Assembly: GCA_944472155.2 (NCBI GenBank)
Contig: OX235275.1
Location: 26,154,865-26,218,864 of the forward strand
Length of the DNA: 64,000 bases
Direction of reading: 5' to 3'
Source: Trichobilharzia szidati
Lineage: Eukaryota; Platyhelminthes; Trematoda; Strigeidida; Schistosomatidae
Part shown: positions 43,625 through 54,166 of the stretch, piece after piece
Numbering within the stretch: the first letter of the stretch is position 1
How the letters are laid out: each line of letters starts with the position of its first letter
Notes under the pieces: generated by a model
The model's database searches: none
What the model was told of the DNA's origin: nothing
The model's input: the letters and a program-made list of their open reading frames with translations, nothing else
Translations under genes and position numbers: made by a program

Positions 43625-45070
43625 AACTTAAATTTGGAGATATGAAACTTAATTTGCGCCGAAAAGGAAACTCTAAATGAACTTGAATTTCAAGGACGAT
43701 TAGGCAAGCGATATTCTCAAGAGAAGGATCACATCATCTCTGAGAAGAACATTCTTTGAAGCAACGCTAAGAGCAGTGTTCTCCAGTGGCCCACTGATCT
43801 GCAGAAGCCTCAAGGATAAGATCCTGCATCTGACCACTTCTACGTTTATATATATAAGTTCACCTGCTGCTGTGGAGCCAGGTACATCGGTCGTTTGACG
43901 CGCACCCTGTCCAAGAGGATTCATGAACACTATCCAACATGGCTGCGAAAAGGCGACAGTGTTGCTATATGGAGTGCAATCACTGAACACCTGATTAACA
44001 CTAGTCATTCCATCTCAACAATCAGCTCATTCAAAGTAATCTACGGAGTCAAGAATAGCCTGCCAAAGACAATGCAGTTTCGTCTTCTTTGTACTGCTGA
44101 AGCTCTGGCTATTGACATAGAAAACCTGATCTGTGCATGCAAAAGAGAATTACTGAACTGCTTCTACTATCATAGTAACAACTTTTTTTATTTGATTTGA
44201 TTGCTTTTGATTTTGATGACTTAAATCAAATCAAATCAAAAAAGTTGTTACCAAGACAGTAGAAGTGCTTGAGTAATCCTCTTTTGTATGCACAGCTCCA
44301 GTTTTTCTATGTGAATGGTCAGAGCTTCAGCGATACAAAGAAGGCGAAACCGTATTGCCTTTGATAGGTTGTTCTTAACTCTGTAGATTACTTTGAAGGA
44401 GGCGTTTGTTGAAATGGAATGATCAGTGTTAACCAGATGTTCAATTATCGCACTCCTTATCGCACCACCTCCTTCAAAGTAATCTACAGAGTTAAGAACA
44501 ACCTATCAAAGGCAATACGGTTTCGCCTTCTTTGTATCGCTGAAGCTCTGACCATTCACATAGAAAAACTGGAGCTGTGCATACAAAAGAGGATTACTCA
44601 AGCACTTCTACTGTCTTGGTAACAACTTTTTTGATTTGATTTTTTTTATTTTGATGACTTAATTTTGTTTCTTTGCCTCTTCTTTAATTGCTTATAATTC
44701 TTGTATTCATTTAGAACTTTCGCGTTACTTCGTATTCTCGACTTTGTTCCTATGTGTATCCTGATTAAAACTCACTCATCAAACTATTCATATAACTACA
44801 TAACTTCTTTTAACAACTGTTTGTGACAACTCATCACCTTTGTTACTACCCTAATTTCACTAACACCTAATTTTCTTGACGGTTTTGGTATTACGTAACC
44901 CTACCCAAAACTTACTAGTTTTCACTTTTTTAATTAAAACAACCACAACCGATTGTATTTTTGATTGACAAACTCAATGTACACATACATACAAAATAAC
45001 CCACATATATTTGCGATTTTACAGCTAAGAAAATGAATTCGTCGAAAAGAGACTCTTCGCTGAACTACGT
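43625..45070 (+). mobile_element. PLE-C copy with internal fold-back
   Basis: From 43680 the sequence encodes a connector (LEFQGRLGKRYSQE-like). Frame 43895-44200 has the GIY-YIG C-terminal part: TRTLSKRIHEHYPTWL, SAITEHLINTSHSI, FKVIYGVKNSLPK and AEALAIDIENLICAC. Just upstream, CCCGARYIGR (near 43870) supplies the YIG. A perfect inverted repeat (44231-44640) follows, its right arm again encoding FKVIYRVKNNLSKAIRF. The 3' untranslated part ends with GAAAAGAGACTCTTCGCTGAA at about 45042-45062. Confidence 0.8.
44231..44640. repeat. perfect 172-bp inverted repeat in PLE-C
   Basis: The left arm 44231-44402 is the reverse complement of 44468-44640 with no mismatch that I can see over about 172 bases. 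The loop is 65 bases. Both arms are PLE-C endonuclease C-terminus plus the start of the 3' untranslated part. Confidence 0.9.
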
Positions 45071-45679
45071 GTTTTGTTTCCATTGGGTTCCAGTCAAGGG
45101 ACTGATTGGTTGACGTGCTCAGTCTCTTGACCTTTAAATTGGCCTTCAATTCAATTGATTTCTTTTCTATTGATCAGTAAATGCTTTCTATGTCAATGCG
45201 TCTACGGGTTGTATATTCATCTGTAAACGAGGTTTCCAGAAATTTCAGTGTTATGCTCTTAGGAAAATTAGAAACTCATGTATACAGAAAATCAAACCAC
45301 ACAGATCAGATAATCAGTTGCCACAGTAACATATCAATAGCATAAAAAAGGGTAGCGTACAAAATCGCCGGGAGGCATCGTACCACTTCTCCCCTGAGAA
45401 GACTTCTACTCTCAACCCAACCGACCAAATCAAACTTCCCCGACGAAAACACAAACAAAACTGTCCAACCATATATAAAGAACATCTCCTAAATCGACCC
45501 AAGGTTATTCAGACCTTTCGGAATTGATATCACCCACAAACCGATAAAAATAACTTCAATCGGTTCTATATCAACCAAAGGAGACAACAACGACTATAGT
45601 AAACAACACATTCGTCAAAATGAACGTCCCCTGCATCTTTTTATTCTAAACACTGTTATTACTGATACTGAGCCAATCT
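45071..45679. other. no recognisable gene
   Basis: Short frames only; nothing assigned. Confidence 0.45.
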
Positions 45680-45865
45680 TAGATAGACCATGCCATTGGC
45701 TGAAGTGTCAACTAACTGATCTCGTATCTTTAAGGTCTTTGGTTCTATCGACGGTAGTACCATAGGTGCATACCACTGCCCAGAACTCCTTGACTCTCTA
45801 ACTGATATCGATCCGGGATCAAACTTGAAACCAATCAAATCCCTGAAAACCGACAGTTGAAGATT
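45680..45865 (+). mobile_element. SINE-1 copy, degenerate
   Basis: A-box-like CCATTGGCTGAAGTGTC, a poor B box near 45735, the tail CTCTAACTGATATCGATC and the end AATCAAATCCCTGAAAACC. The hammerhead block is not recognisable. Confidence 0.5.
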
Positions 45866-46899
45866 GCTCTAGATTAATGGATGACTACTGAAGGTGGATT
45901 GAAAGCGTGAGCAAAGGCGAGATTCAAACCAGAGTTTGTCCTTCTGTCGTCTTACTGTTAATATTGACCTTTACTAGAGCTATATACTACTGACTGAATG
46001 AAATAAGTAGTTGTATACATATCAAAATGATTTAAACACCAGATGACTGTTTCATTCGTTTTAAGCTGAGATCACCAGTGCTGTACTCGATTTGAATCAT
46101 CTTAGACAGCTGAATTCTAGATAGCCTAATTGCCTAGACTGTTTATTGACACATCCCTAGTGGTTTCAATGCATTTCTTCATGAAATTGTGGAGATTATT
46201 CATTGATTGAATGTAAATGGATCATTTTTCTACTGAAAAACTAAATTTACTTGAGTAAAAGTTGAAGTACCAGCTCTGTCCAGTCGACTCGATGAATGAC
46301 TCATAGCACATTTTTATCAACAATGAAGATCTTTCAAAAAGGGTGTAACTCTGGTTTGGTATTTGCGGATTGAATAAAGCTGCATTTTTAATTGAGTATT
46401 AATCACATTCCATCAGATATTTTGCCTAAATTAAATTTGAATAATGTGTAAAGTTACAGTGATCTCACCATGGTTATTTATATCTGATTTTATTACCGAA
46501 AAAATAGCGTCATTTAATGTTTGTCTTACTCATTAAATCAAATAGGTGCAATAAAAATTCAGACAGAGATCATTTCAATCTCAAGAAAGTGGAGATTTAG
46601 CCTGTTGGATACAAGATCGAGAAGTGAGGTAAATGTAGGGTCAAATCAAAATCTAGGGCAGGGAACCTTTACCGTCAGTTTGAAAGCTGTCATAGAAGCT
46701 GAAGGAAGACCACATTTCAAGTTTAACAACTAGAAACTGAAGAATGAAGCTATAAAAGACACCTTCATTGCAGTTATTGAGAAAAAATGTATATATAACT
46801 GTAGAGCCTGATGATGAAGGGGTTATCGAAAAGCGTATTCTTTGTTCAGTATCCATTTTTTTGAAAATTTTAATTGGCATTATTTTTAATCAGTTAATC
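45866..46899. other. no recognisable gene
   Basis: A weak minus-strand B-box-like word lies near 45930. Frames 46521-46733 and 46653-46880 show no family. CTGATGATGAAGG followed by TCGAAAAGCG (46808-46834) resembles the PLE-type hammerhead words but lacks a helix. Confidence 0.4.
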
Positions 46900-47080
46900 A
46901 AATTATAATGTTTTAGACCGTAGGTGTTACTAACTTCCTGGAATAATTTGAGCGCCAAGTCAAACTGATTCATTATAAATTATTTAAATTAATCCCAGCG
47001 TGTTTACGAGAATCAAAACAAAAGTTTTCTGAACGTAAGCCATCACAGCTTCTTCAGCAGATTTATTTAGTTGGATTTTT
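46900..47080 (-). repeat. R-X repeat copy
   Basis: Reverse of 38640-38825, with GGCGCTCAAATTATTCCAGG and GTAACACCTACGGTCTAAAA on the minus strand. It includes a truncated version of the hammerhead-like block. Confidence 0.65.
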
Positions 47081-47689
47081 TTTAGTTGTGACAGAATATA
47101 CTACTGTTCGAAATGAAGAGTTGGAAGTCACTCTTATTAAATGACATTGCTTGCAAGTCAGATTGAAATTATCTACGCACCTGACTGTCGTTTAGCTCCT
47201 CGTTTGGAGTCAAACCCGGCCAGACTCAACTAAGAGAGTCAGATACTTCAAACCACTATAATTCTTTGTAGCTACTTCGATGAACTGGTAACACTGTAGA
47301 CTTAAATGCGAAATTCGCAAATTATACATTTCCATGTGTGGTATTAGCACAGTTTTCATGTATATGGAAGGCAAGAGACTAAAAGTTTAAGATAACTCAT
47401 CTGAATAAATCTACGAATCTACCAGACTCCGTGATCACAGTCATCAGTATTCATCTATTGAAAATGAAGGTTAACAGACTTGAATGGGTCTAATAATGTG
47501 ACTAGACAAGGGGGAACAACATCCAGTTAGGGTGGAACAGTTATTTGGTAGACACTTGCATCACTGATTGTCCATCTGATGGGTAAATAACAAGGCAGCG
47601 CTTACATTTTGTTGGCTTATTCTCATTTCTTTGGTTTCTGTTTGCAACACAGGAGTTCAGGCTATAAGTTATGAGGTTTCATTAGTGAT
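47081..47689. other. no recognisable gene
   Basis: Nothing assigned. Confidence 0.4.
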
Positions 47690-47865
47690 GAGTTCAATTT
47701 CTTTACAAGCTGAGGTTGCCAGCCTCACACCCAACCTTCCCTATCTACTGGCCTAACTACTGGCTGAGAGAAGATAAGGAATGAGTCGGTTGGAGATCGA
47801 ACTCTGGACTATGTGCATGGTCGGCGAGTATTCTACCCCTGAAATACCGACACCCCATTGGTTGA
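47690..47865 (-). mobile_element. SINE-2 copy
   Basis: The minus strand has A-box-like TTTCAGGGGTAGAATACTCG, B box AGAGTTCGATCTCC and the body GTGAGGCTGGCAACCTCAGC. It is parallel to 13530-13720. Confidence 0.65.
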
Positions 47866-48244
47866 TGTGATTGGCACTAATAGTAACGCTGCAATTAGGA
47901 TTCCATGCGAAAAGGCAATATGTACCAGTGTTATTTTCCAATCTCATCTGACTCGTAAAGTTGATGGAATAACGACAGACGATGAAATTCTTCAAGACGA
48001 TGAAAACAATCAATGTTTAGCTTATAAAACTACACTCTATATAAATATAACCCGTTTGCCGGAAGATTGAACTAAATAACTAATTTAGTCGGTAGCATAA
48101 GCCTTTGTCTCGCAGTTGCCCAAACACGAATGCAATAATCTAAGCATACAACTGCCACTAGTGGCAATATTTATACAATTATAGTCGAAGCAATTTTGTG
48201 TGGTAAATGTACAACCGCATGTATTATTAACACTTTCTGCATAC
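47866..48244. other. no recognisable gene
   Basis: The frame 47858-48070 begins inside the SINE-2 and shows no motif. Confidence 0.4.
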
Positions 48245-48640
48245 CGGTTGCAGAGGTTTAATCAACAGCTACCTACTTCCCTGGCTCTATCCTGAAGATC
48301 AGGTAGCCGACCAGAAAGAATTATCAACGCGAAAATCCGAAAGCGAACCAATCAAGAACCTACCACTCAACAAATACTCCGAAGAAAATGGCGATGGATA
48401 GGACACAAGCTGAAAAAACCGTTGAGTGACATCGCACACCAGGCCATCAATCGAGTGGAACTCGAATGGTAAACGATGAGTTGAGCGTGTGTTAGACAGT
48501 GACATGGAGGAGATCGTAATAAGAGTAGGTGAGAGCATAAGAATAATCGTAGAGCTATCAGAAGAGGATCGCAGATATTAGGACAAAGTGGAGGTGTGCG
48601 GCTGAAGCCCTAGGATGTTTCACTCAGAACCCAAAGGGAC
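48245..48640 (+). mobile_element. RTE-type retrotransposon 3' end
   Basis: Encodes, with frameshifts, the INSYLLPWLYPEDQ-like, KWRWIGHKLKKPLSDIAHQA and terminal DRRY.D.VEVCG-like regions. It ends at an AT microsatellite (48641-48667) where the simple-repeat tail is expected. Confidence 0.7.
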
Positions 48641-48667
48641 AATTATATATATATATATATATATATA
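48641..48667. repeat. (AT)n microsatellite
   Basis: Dinucleotide tract at the 3' end of the RTE fragment. Confidence 0.8.
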
Positions 48668-48892
48668 GGAAGCTCACATGAACTAAACAGCATCTAAGTT
48701 ATCATAGTTTCCTTTCTCCACCCCACATTCGAAAAAGATACTAGTGAACTGTTTACTTACGCCTACTCAGAATGAAATTCTAAGGACACTTCATCGAAGA
48801 AGAAATTTAAAATCTCACTAAAATATTATCAGATAACGATTACCTTCTGAAATTGTCTAAACATCGTAAATGCTTCAAACAGCTCTAAAGTC

Positions 48893-49184
48893 TCCAAATA
48901 TTAGTTTGCGGCGATTCCAGTTGTTTCAAGTCTGATCACGGATTGATGTCAGGATTTCATATCACGAGCTGAAATCAGTTAGAGAACCCTTGGAAAACCT
49001 GGGAGTACTGGACAACTGTTTCATCCTAGTTTGGGACTCTTCACAGTACGCACCCGCACCACGGGGTTCGAACCCAGAACCTTCTGGTTACAGTGCGAGC
49101 TAGCTCGTAGACCATTAGGGCCACGGGGACGCGATCCAATGGCTAGCCCATGAATTCCAAATTTTGCCAATTCACGACATAGAG
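48893..49184 (-). mobile_element. SINE-1 copy
   Basis: A nearly full SINE-1 on the minus strand. Its 3' tail starts at the left (complement of CAACTGGAATCGCCGCAAAC), followed by the hammerhead block (49005-49049), B box GGGTTCGAACCCC and an A-box region near 49105. It stops abruptly at the non-LTR fragment that begins at 49185. Confidence 0.75.
49005..49049 (-). ncRNA. hammerhead ribozyme relic in SINE-1
   Basis: Helix I GTACTG/CAGTAC is complete, helix III ACAG/TTGT pairs with one wobble, GAAA is present and the cleavage base is C. The core lacks its first C (TGAAGA directly after helix I) and helix II closes with a G-T pair. It is one base short of a full core. Confidence 0.6.
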
Positions 49185-49720
49185 CATCTTATTTTCCTGC
49201 TATCAACCAAGGGACGTGTTTACTGCTCAGCAGTTCGCTCTGTCCTTTTCTATGGCTCTGAAACATGGCCAATACGAGTTGAAGACATGAAAAGGTTGAC
49301 TGTTTTTGACCACAGATGTCTACGATCTCTTTCTCACGTTAGGTGGCATAATAAAGTAAGTAATGTTGACGTTAGGCGTAGTGTTGGGCAAAGAGGGAAA
49401 ATCACTCGAAGAAGCTATGAAGTTACATAGATTGAGATGGCTAGGTCATGTGCTGCGCATGCCTAACCATCGCCTCCACCGGTGGCCATTACTGGCTGAT
49501 ATAGGTGCAGGTTGGAAAAGAGTAAGTGGTGACCAAACAAAAACATGGCATCAATCCATGAAATCATCGACAGTTAAACTGAGTCAGGTAGGGAGGGAGA
49601 TGCAGACTTCCGGGTTGGGGCCCGCCCTCGGGACTCTAAGAATCAATGGCTGGAGACAATAGGTGACATGGCTCAAAATCGTTGTGAATGGCTTACGCAG
49701 ATGTATTCAGTCTCTGTAAT
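49185..49720 (+). mobile_element. second non-LTR family, C-terminal fragment
   Basis: Frames 49164-49430 and 49363-49662 overlap and read FYGSETWPIRVEDMKRLTVF and DHRCLRSLSHVRWHNKVSN, then LHRLRWLGHVLRMPNHRLHR and GAGWKRVSGDQTKTWHQSMK. The end resumes in another frame with DMAQNRCEW near 49670. This is the C-terminal domain after the polymerase in non-LTR elements of the schistosome SR2 kind. It is clearly different from the other RTE copies here. Two frameshifts; catalytic region absent. Confidence 0.75.
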
Positions 49721-50204
49721 CTTTCATATTCCTTTCTACCATTACTCATTCTGTTTCACTCTTATACCTGTCAAAACTCTATTGATTCTCTTCACTCATT
49801 TTTTTGTCTACCTTTGTGTGCTATTTGGAACGTGGCAACTCGAACTGCTGCACTTCGGTGCCAAGTTCTATGTTGAACCCAGACAGACAGTTCTTGTTGT
49901 TGTAAACATTCCGTTATATATCCATGGGTCTCCAAATGTACTCGTACATATTTTTCAATTGGTTTGCAGGCCATCGTTGGGTATTTCTGTGGGACCATAG
50001 AAAATACCTTAGTGGATTATTTTATTCTACAGATATAGCATCACTGAATCACATGATGTATTGGAGATGGCTGAAACGCCTAGATGAAGAGTAAGTATCA
50101 TGGAATAAACTACGCTGAAAATTGTGCATATTGTGTAAACTTATTGTGCATCATAAAGCAATTGTTGTTATCATGATTAAAATCAAACCCTTACAAATTC
50201 ACAC
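49721..50204. other. no recognisable gene
   Basis: A 110-codon frame (49668-50000) continues past the non-LTR end but is T-rich and phenylalanine/leucine-rich, with no motif. I do not call it a gene. Confidence 0.4.
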
Positions 50205-50290
50205 TTCCCTCTTTCCTTGACGAGGATTGGGCTGCCAGGGAATTCAACCATGACCACATGCGTAGTTAGCAAGCATTCTACCTCTTTACT
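50205..50290 (-). mobile_element. tRNA-like SINE head (SINE-2 type?)
   Basis: The minus strand has A-box-like AAGAGGTAGAATGCTTGC and B-box-like GGTTGAATTCC with tRNA-like spacing. The SINE-2 body does not follow clearly. Confidence 0.4.
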
Positions 50291-50639
50291 ACAAACACAC
50301 ACATTGATTTATTAATCCAGGAACAATGGAAAATGTCAATATTCGCTTTATGTACGCCACAAAAAGTCAAGCGAGCCACATTTAAATATAAATTATGCCA
50401 TAATGTCATGTGTTTACATACATTCTATCTAAGTGTAGCTAAGCTTCAACTGTCAACCCGCCTTCTTGTTACATAACACAAAACACAGACTGTACAAAAT
50501 CAACTAGAATTTTTATGCATTTATGCAAGCAAAAGGCTTAAATGTCACATAAGGAAAATTGTAACTCTAACATCAAATTTACACAACATCGGGTGACATT
50601 CATGTAACCAGACATTTTCATCCAAAGGGAAGAATTTTT

Positions 50640-50870
50640 CAGATATTTAGCCTTGTGCAATAGAGAAATGAACAGATGTTTCGTCCCAATTTGAGACTCT
50701 TCATCCCTATGCAACAGCTGTGACTTTTTCAGAGATTGAACCAATGGCCTTCAGGTTTTGAGATCTGCTCACTCCATTGAATCAGTGATGCTTTAGTTAA
50801 TATCAGCTCATGAGCAAGTCTACATTGGAAATAATATTTTAACAAATGAAACCATAGGAAAATTGTAAAC
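50640..50870. mobile_element. SINE-1 fold-back pair, degenerate
   Basis: The minus copy (50640-50790) has B-box-like GGTTCAATCTC and a hammerhead relic (GATGAAGAGTCTC, then GGGACGAAACATC). It is followed by a plus tail (about 50793-50870) beginning TTAGTTAATATCAGCTCATG. Confidence 0.55.
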
Positions 50871-51089
50871 AGTTAGTTATTGGAACCTAGACGTGTCGCT
50901 GTTTGTTTGCTTTGACTTTTTGAGAAATGAGAGATGATTCCCGATTTCGCTGACGGGAATGTAGTATGGAAAATCCTTCACAAAAGAGCTAATTACAATA
51001 TGGATAGTTATTTGAATGTTTCAAGTAAATTTGTAATTATTACCTGTTCCTCTCCAAGACTGGACTGTATCTCATTGTTCTGATACTTC

Positions 51090-51955
51090 CATTTTAGTTT
51101 GTTTATTAGATGTGTCACACAGTGAGTGAAACAGTATCATTTACTAGATGACGTTTCGAACAAAATTTATTGTGCAAGATAACGATAACACCAACAATAA
51201 GGAATCTAAATCATCAGTAGTAATTCCATACAAGGAAGAAATCTCGGAAACATTAGGCAGAATTCTTAATAATACAAGCAGAAATAAAAAGGGCTGGCAT
51301 TCAAACGCCACCACACACTCAATTAGAAACAAGCTTTGTCGGTTATAGGAGCAATCCTCTGGAGCCTCTAAAACAAAACAATTTAGTTTATCTAATACCC
51401 TGATAGAATGATTGTCAGTGAGGTCAAATGCATAGGTCAAAGTAGTAGAACAGGGCAGTAAGACTTGCCAGGAATAAAAACGCAGCAGCGAAATCTAGAT
51501 TAGTTGACCCGAATAAGATAAGAAATCTGGAGAATAGTTCAGCTCTAGCACTACCCCATATGCAGTTACACACAACCATACAATAGGATGTGATGGGATA
51601 AGATGACAGTTTTAAATCTAATGTAACAGGGTGAATGGAAGGAGAGATTGATAACAGAAGCTTTGTTTATTGAATCAAATGCAAATCAACTCGTGTTATA
51701 AGGATGATTCAACATCTGTCCACTCAGATATCTGGAAAATTCTACTACCCCAACGACGACTATGAGAGAACAAAGAAAACTATAAAACTCAAGTTTCGAA
51801 GTCGTGTGAAAATAAATGATATGATTATGGACAATAAATTTTGCTCGAAACCTTGTCATCCAGTAAATAATACTGTTTCGCTCACTGTGTGATACATCTA
51901 ATGGACAAACCAATATGGAATTACTTACTACCACAGTGCCCAAGTTTTACACAAA
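51090..51955 (+). mobile_element. PLE-A copy with inverted end at its left
   Basis: The plus-oriented part (51175-51955) encodes the linker (DNDNTNNKESKSSVVIPYKE) and, after the ATGA frame overlap near 51409, a nuclease relic. It then has the complete 3' region ending CCACAGTGCCCAAGTTTTAC. Bases 51090-51173 are the reverse complement of about 51830-51905, so a piece of the 3' end is fused in inverse orientation. No catalytic polymerase is present. Confidence 0.75.
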
Positions 51956-52330
51956 TATTAACATTGTTCTGATAATTGGATATCATCTGCTGACCTGATC
52001 CTTATTAACTGTCTTTGTTCCTTTGTGGCGATACTGATGGTGCACTGCTAAAACCATCTGATTCTGCTTCAGTGAATCGAGGTCTTTGTGATCTTGGACT
52101 ATCTGCAGGAATTGCTGACGTATGATGCTTGTGGAGGCAGTTTTTGCTCCCACCTTGTTGGGAATATTCTCTTTGATTCTAAGATACTTTAGTTAGTTAG
52201 ATGTTTTTGTTCTATAGCGCTTGTTTTATGCTTAAAACCATGCATCGCCTGAATAGCTGCCTAATGTAGCTGTTGAGGTAATTTTAAGTCTTTGAATAAT
52301 CGTCTTTTTCCTGTGTTTGGAGAATTTCGC
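51956..52330. other. no recognisable gene
   Basis: Nothing assigned. Confidence 0.4.
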
Positions 52331-52593
52331 GACAGTTCGTGTCTCACTCAAGGAAGCTTCAGTCATCTATAAAGTAGGTTGCGAAATCAGTTTCCTGCTT
52401 TCATACCACAACAAGTTCTTACAGCGATATAATCAGTGACTTTGGTAAAGATGCATTCGTCTGCTAAATCTCAAATAAAACAAAAATATGTCCTACCATT
52501 CCTTGTGAAGATTCATTGAATTTAAATTTAATTCTTAATAAATTCCACACTCTAAACAGGGTTTCAGTTAACTCAAACAATCATGATATTGAA
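52331..52593. repeat. 263-bp direct repeat, left copy
   Basis: Matches 53903-54166 over its full length at roughly 92-94% by eye, from GACAGTTCGTG to CATGATATTGAA. No coding content. The two copies flank the PLE-C copy between them. Confidence 0.85.
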
Positions 52594-53902
52594 ATAAGAG
52601 CAAATTAGTTCAGTGAAGAGTCTCTTTCCGGCGAATTCATTCACTTAGCTGTACAGTCACAAATATATACAATTAATTTTGTGTGTGTGTGTGTACATTA
52701 GGTTTGTCAAAATCAAAATCAAAATAACAGTTGGTGTGGGTTGTTGATTACATCATCAAAATAATGAAGAAGTTAAAATGTATGATTAATAATCAAAGTT
52801 GTAACTAAGTGGGGTGAAGATTGGTAAGATGTGAGTAGGGTTACGTAATATAGACATGGTTAGAAAGATTAGATGTTAGTGAAGGAGTATAGAGACAATT
52901 ATGAAAATAAGCTAGATAATAGGTGAAAAGACTGAATGGGTTAGTTACTAAAAATTATTATACGAAAATTGCAACAACAAAAAATTTGATAACAAAATGT
53001 TGATGACAGATAAACTTGAAATTAAACCCACGGTAGTAGGAGGGGGTGGAGAAGTTTCTTCTGTGTGCATAAATCAGGCTTTTCTATCCAAATCGCTAAG
53101 GCTTCGGCAATACAAAGTATACGGAAGCTTGTCGATTTTGGAAGGCTTCTTTTGACCTTATAGATGACTTTGAACGACTTCTCCTTGCAAATCGAATGAC
53201 CAGTGTTGAGTATATGCTCAATAATGGCGCTCCTTATTGCTCCGTTGTTACCTTTCCGTAGCTAGGCGGGATAGTGTTCTTGAACTCTTTTAGATAAAAC
53301 ACGCATCGAACGACCTATATACGTCGCTCCGCAAGAGCAGGTGAATTGGTAGATACACATGGAAGTGGTCAAATGCGATAGTTTATCTTTAGAGTAGTTG
53401 AGGAACAATGGCCAGGAGGAAAATGTCAGTCGTAGTGTGCTAGCGAAGAATGTCCTTCCGAGAGCATTAGATATCCTCTTCTTCAAGGTGTCAGCCAGAA
53501 GGTCACCTTTGAAGGGTACATTCATGCAGACCATCTTCTTCTACACCGTAATGGGTTGTTTTTTTGTAAGTCTTAGGCTTGATATGCTTGTCTATAAAAC
53601 GAGGTGGGTAGCCATTCTCGAGCAGTGTCTTCCTTAAGAGGGCGATCTCTTCCTCTATTGATTCAGGACTGCAGATTTTTCGGATTCTAGTTGCCAGAGA
53701 TATTATCAAGTTTCGCTTGCGACTAATTGGTACCCAACTGTAGAACTTTGTCAACTGACCGTTCCACGTAGGTTTTCTGTGTACTGATCTGTTCAAGGTA
53801 CCATCGGTCTTCTTACTTAAACGAACGTCCAGAAAGGAGATTGTCTCTTTGGTTTCCACTTTGATTGCAAATTTGATGGCGGGGTGGCAATAGTTGCCAC
53901 CC
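52594..53902 (-). mobile_element. PLE-C copy, polymerase C-terminus and endonuclease
   Basis: Frame 53503-53859 encodes ETISFLDVRLSKKTDGTLNR, YSWVPISRKRNLIISLATRI and ICSPESIEEEIALLRKTLLE. Frame 53262-53534 holds the connector and nuclease start: MNVPFKGDLLADTLKKRIS, then a cysteine-bearing YQFTCSCGATYIGRSMRVLS and KRVQEHYPA. The rest of the nuclease (53040-53262) reads FKVIYKVKRSLPK-like and AEALAI-like. The family end block is at about 52612-52640. It is truncated just before the FLDV region and has two frameshifts. Confidence 0.8.
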
Positions 53903-54166
53903 GACAGTTCGTGCCTCGCTCAAGAAAGCGTCAGTCATCTATAAAGTAGGCTGCGAAATCGGTTTCTTGCTTTCATACCACAACAATTTGTTACAGTGAT
54001 ATAATCAATGACTTTGGTAAAGATGCATTCGTCTGCTGAATCTCAAATAAAATAAAAAATGTGTCCTACCATTCCTTGTGAAGATTCATTGAATTTAAAT
54101 TTAATTCTTAATAAATTCCACACTCTAAACAGGGTTTCAGTTAACTCAAACAATCATGATATTGAA
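53903..54166. repeat. 263-bp direct repeat, right copy
   Basis: See 52331-52593. It begins right after a perfect 8+8 palindrome (GGTGGCAA TAG TTGCCACC, 53883-53901) at the truncated edge of the PLE. Confidence 0.85.

Noticed and set aside
46806..46840. Hammerhead ribozyme
   Set aside because: CTGATGATGAAGG and TCGAAAAGCG resemble the core words but no helix II or helix I pairing is visible.
49668..50000. 110-codon open frame as a host gene
   Set aside because: It starts inside a decayed non-LTR element, is T-rich by composition, and shows no domain or conserved motif.
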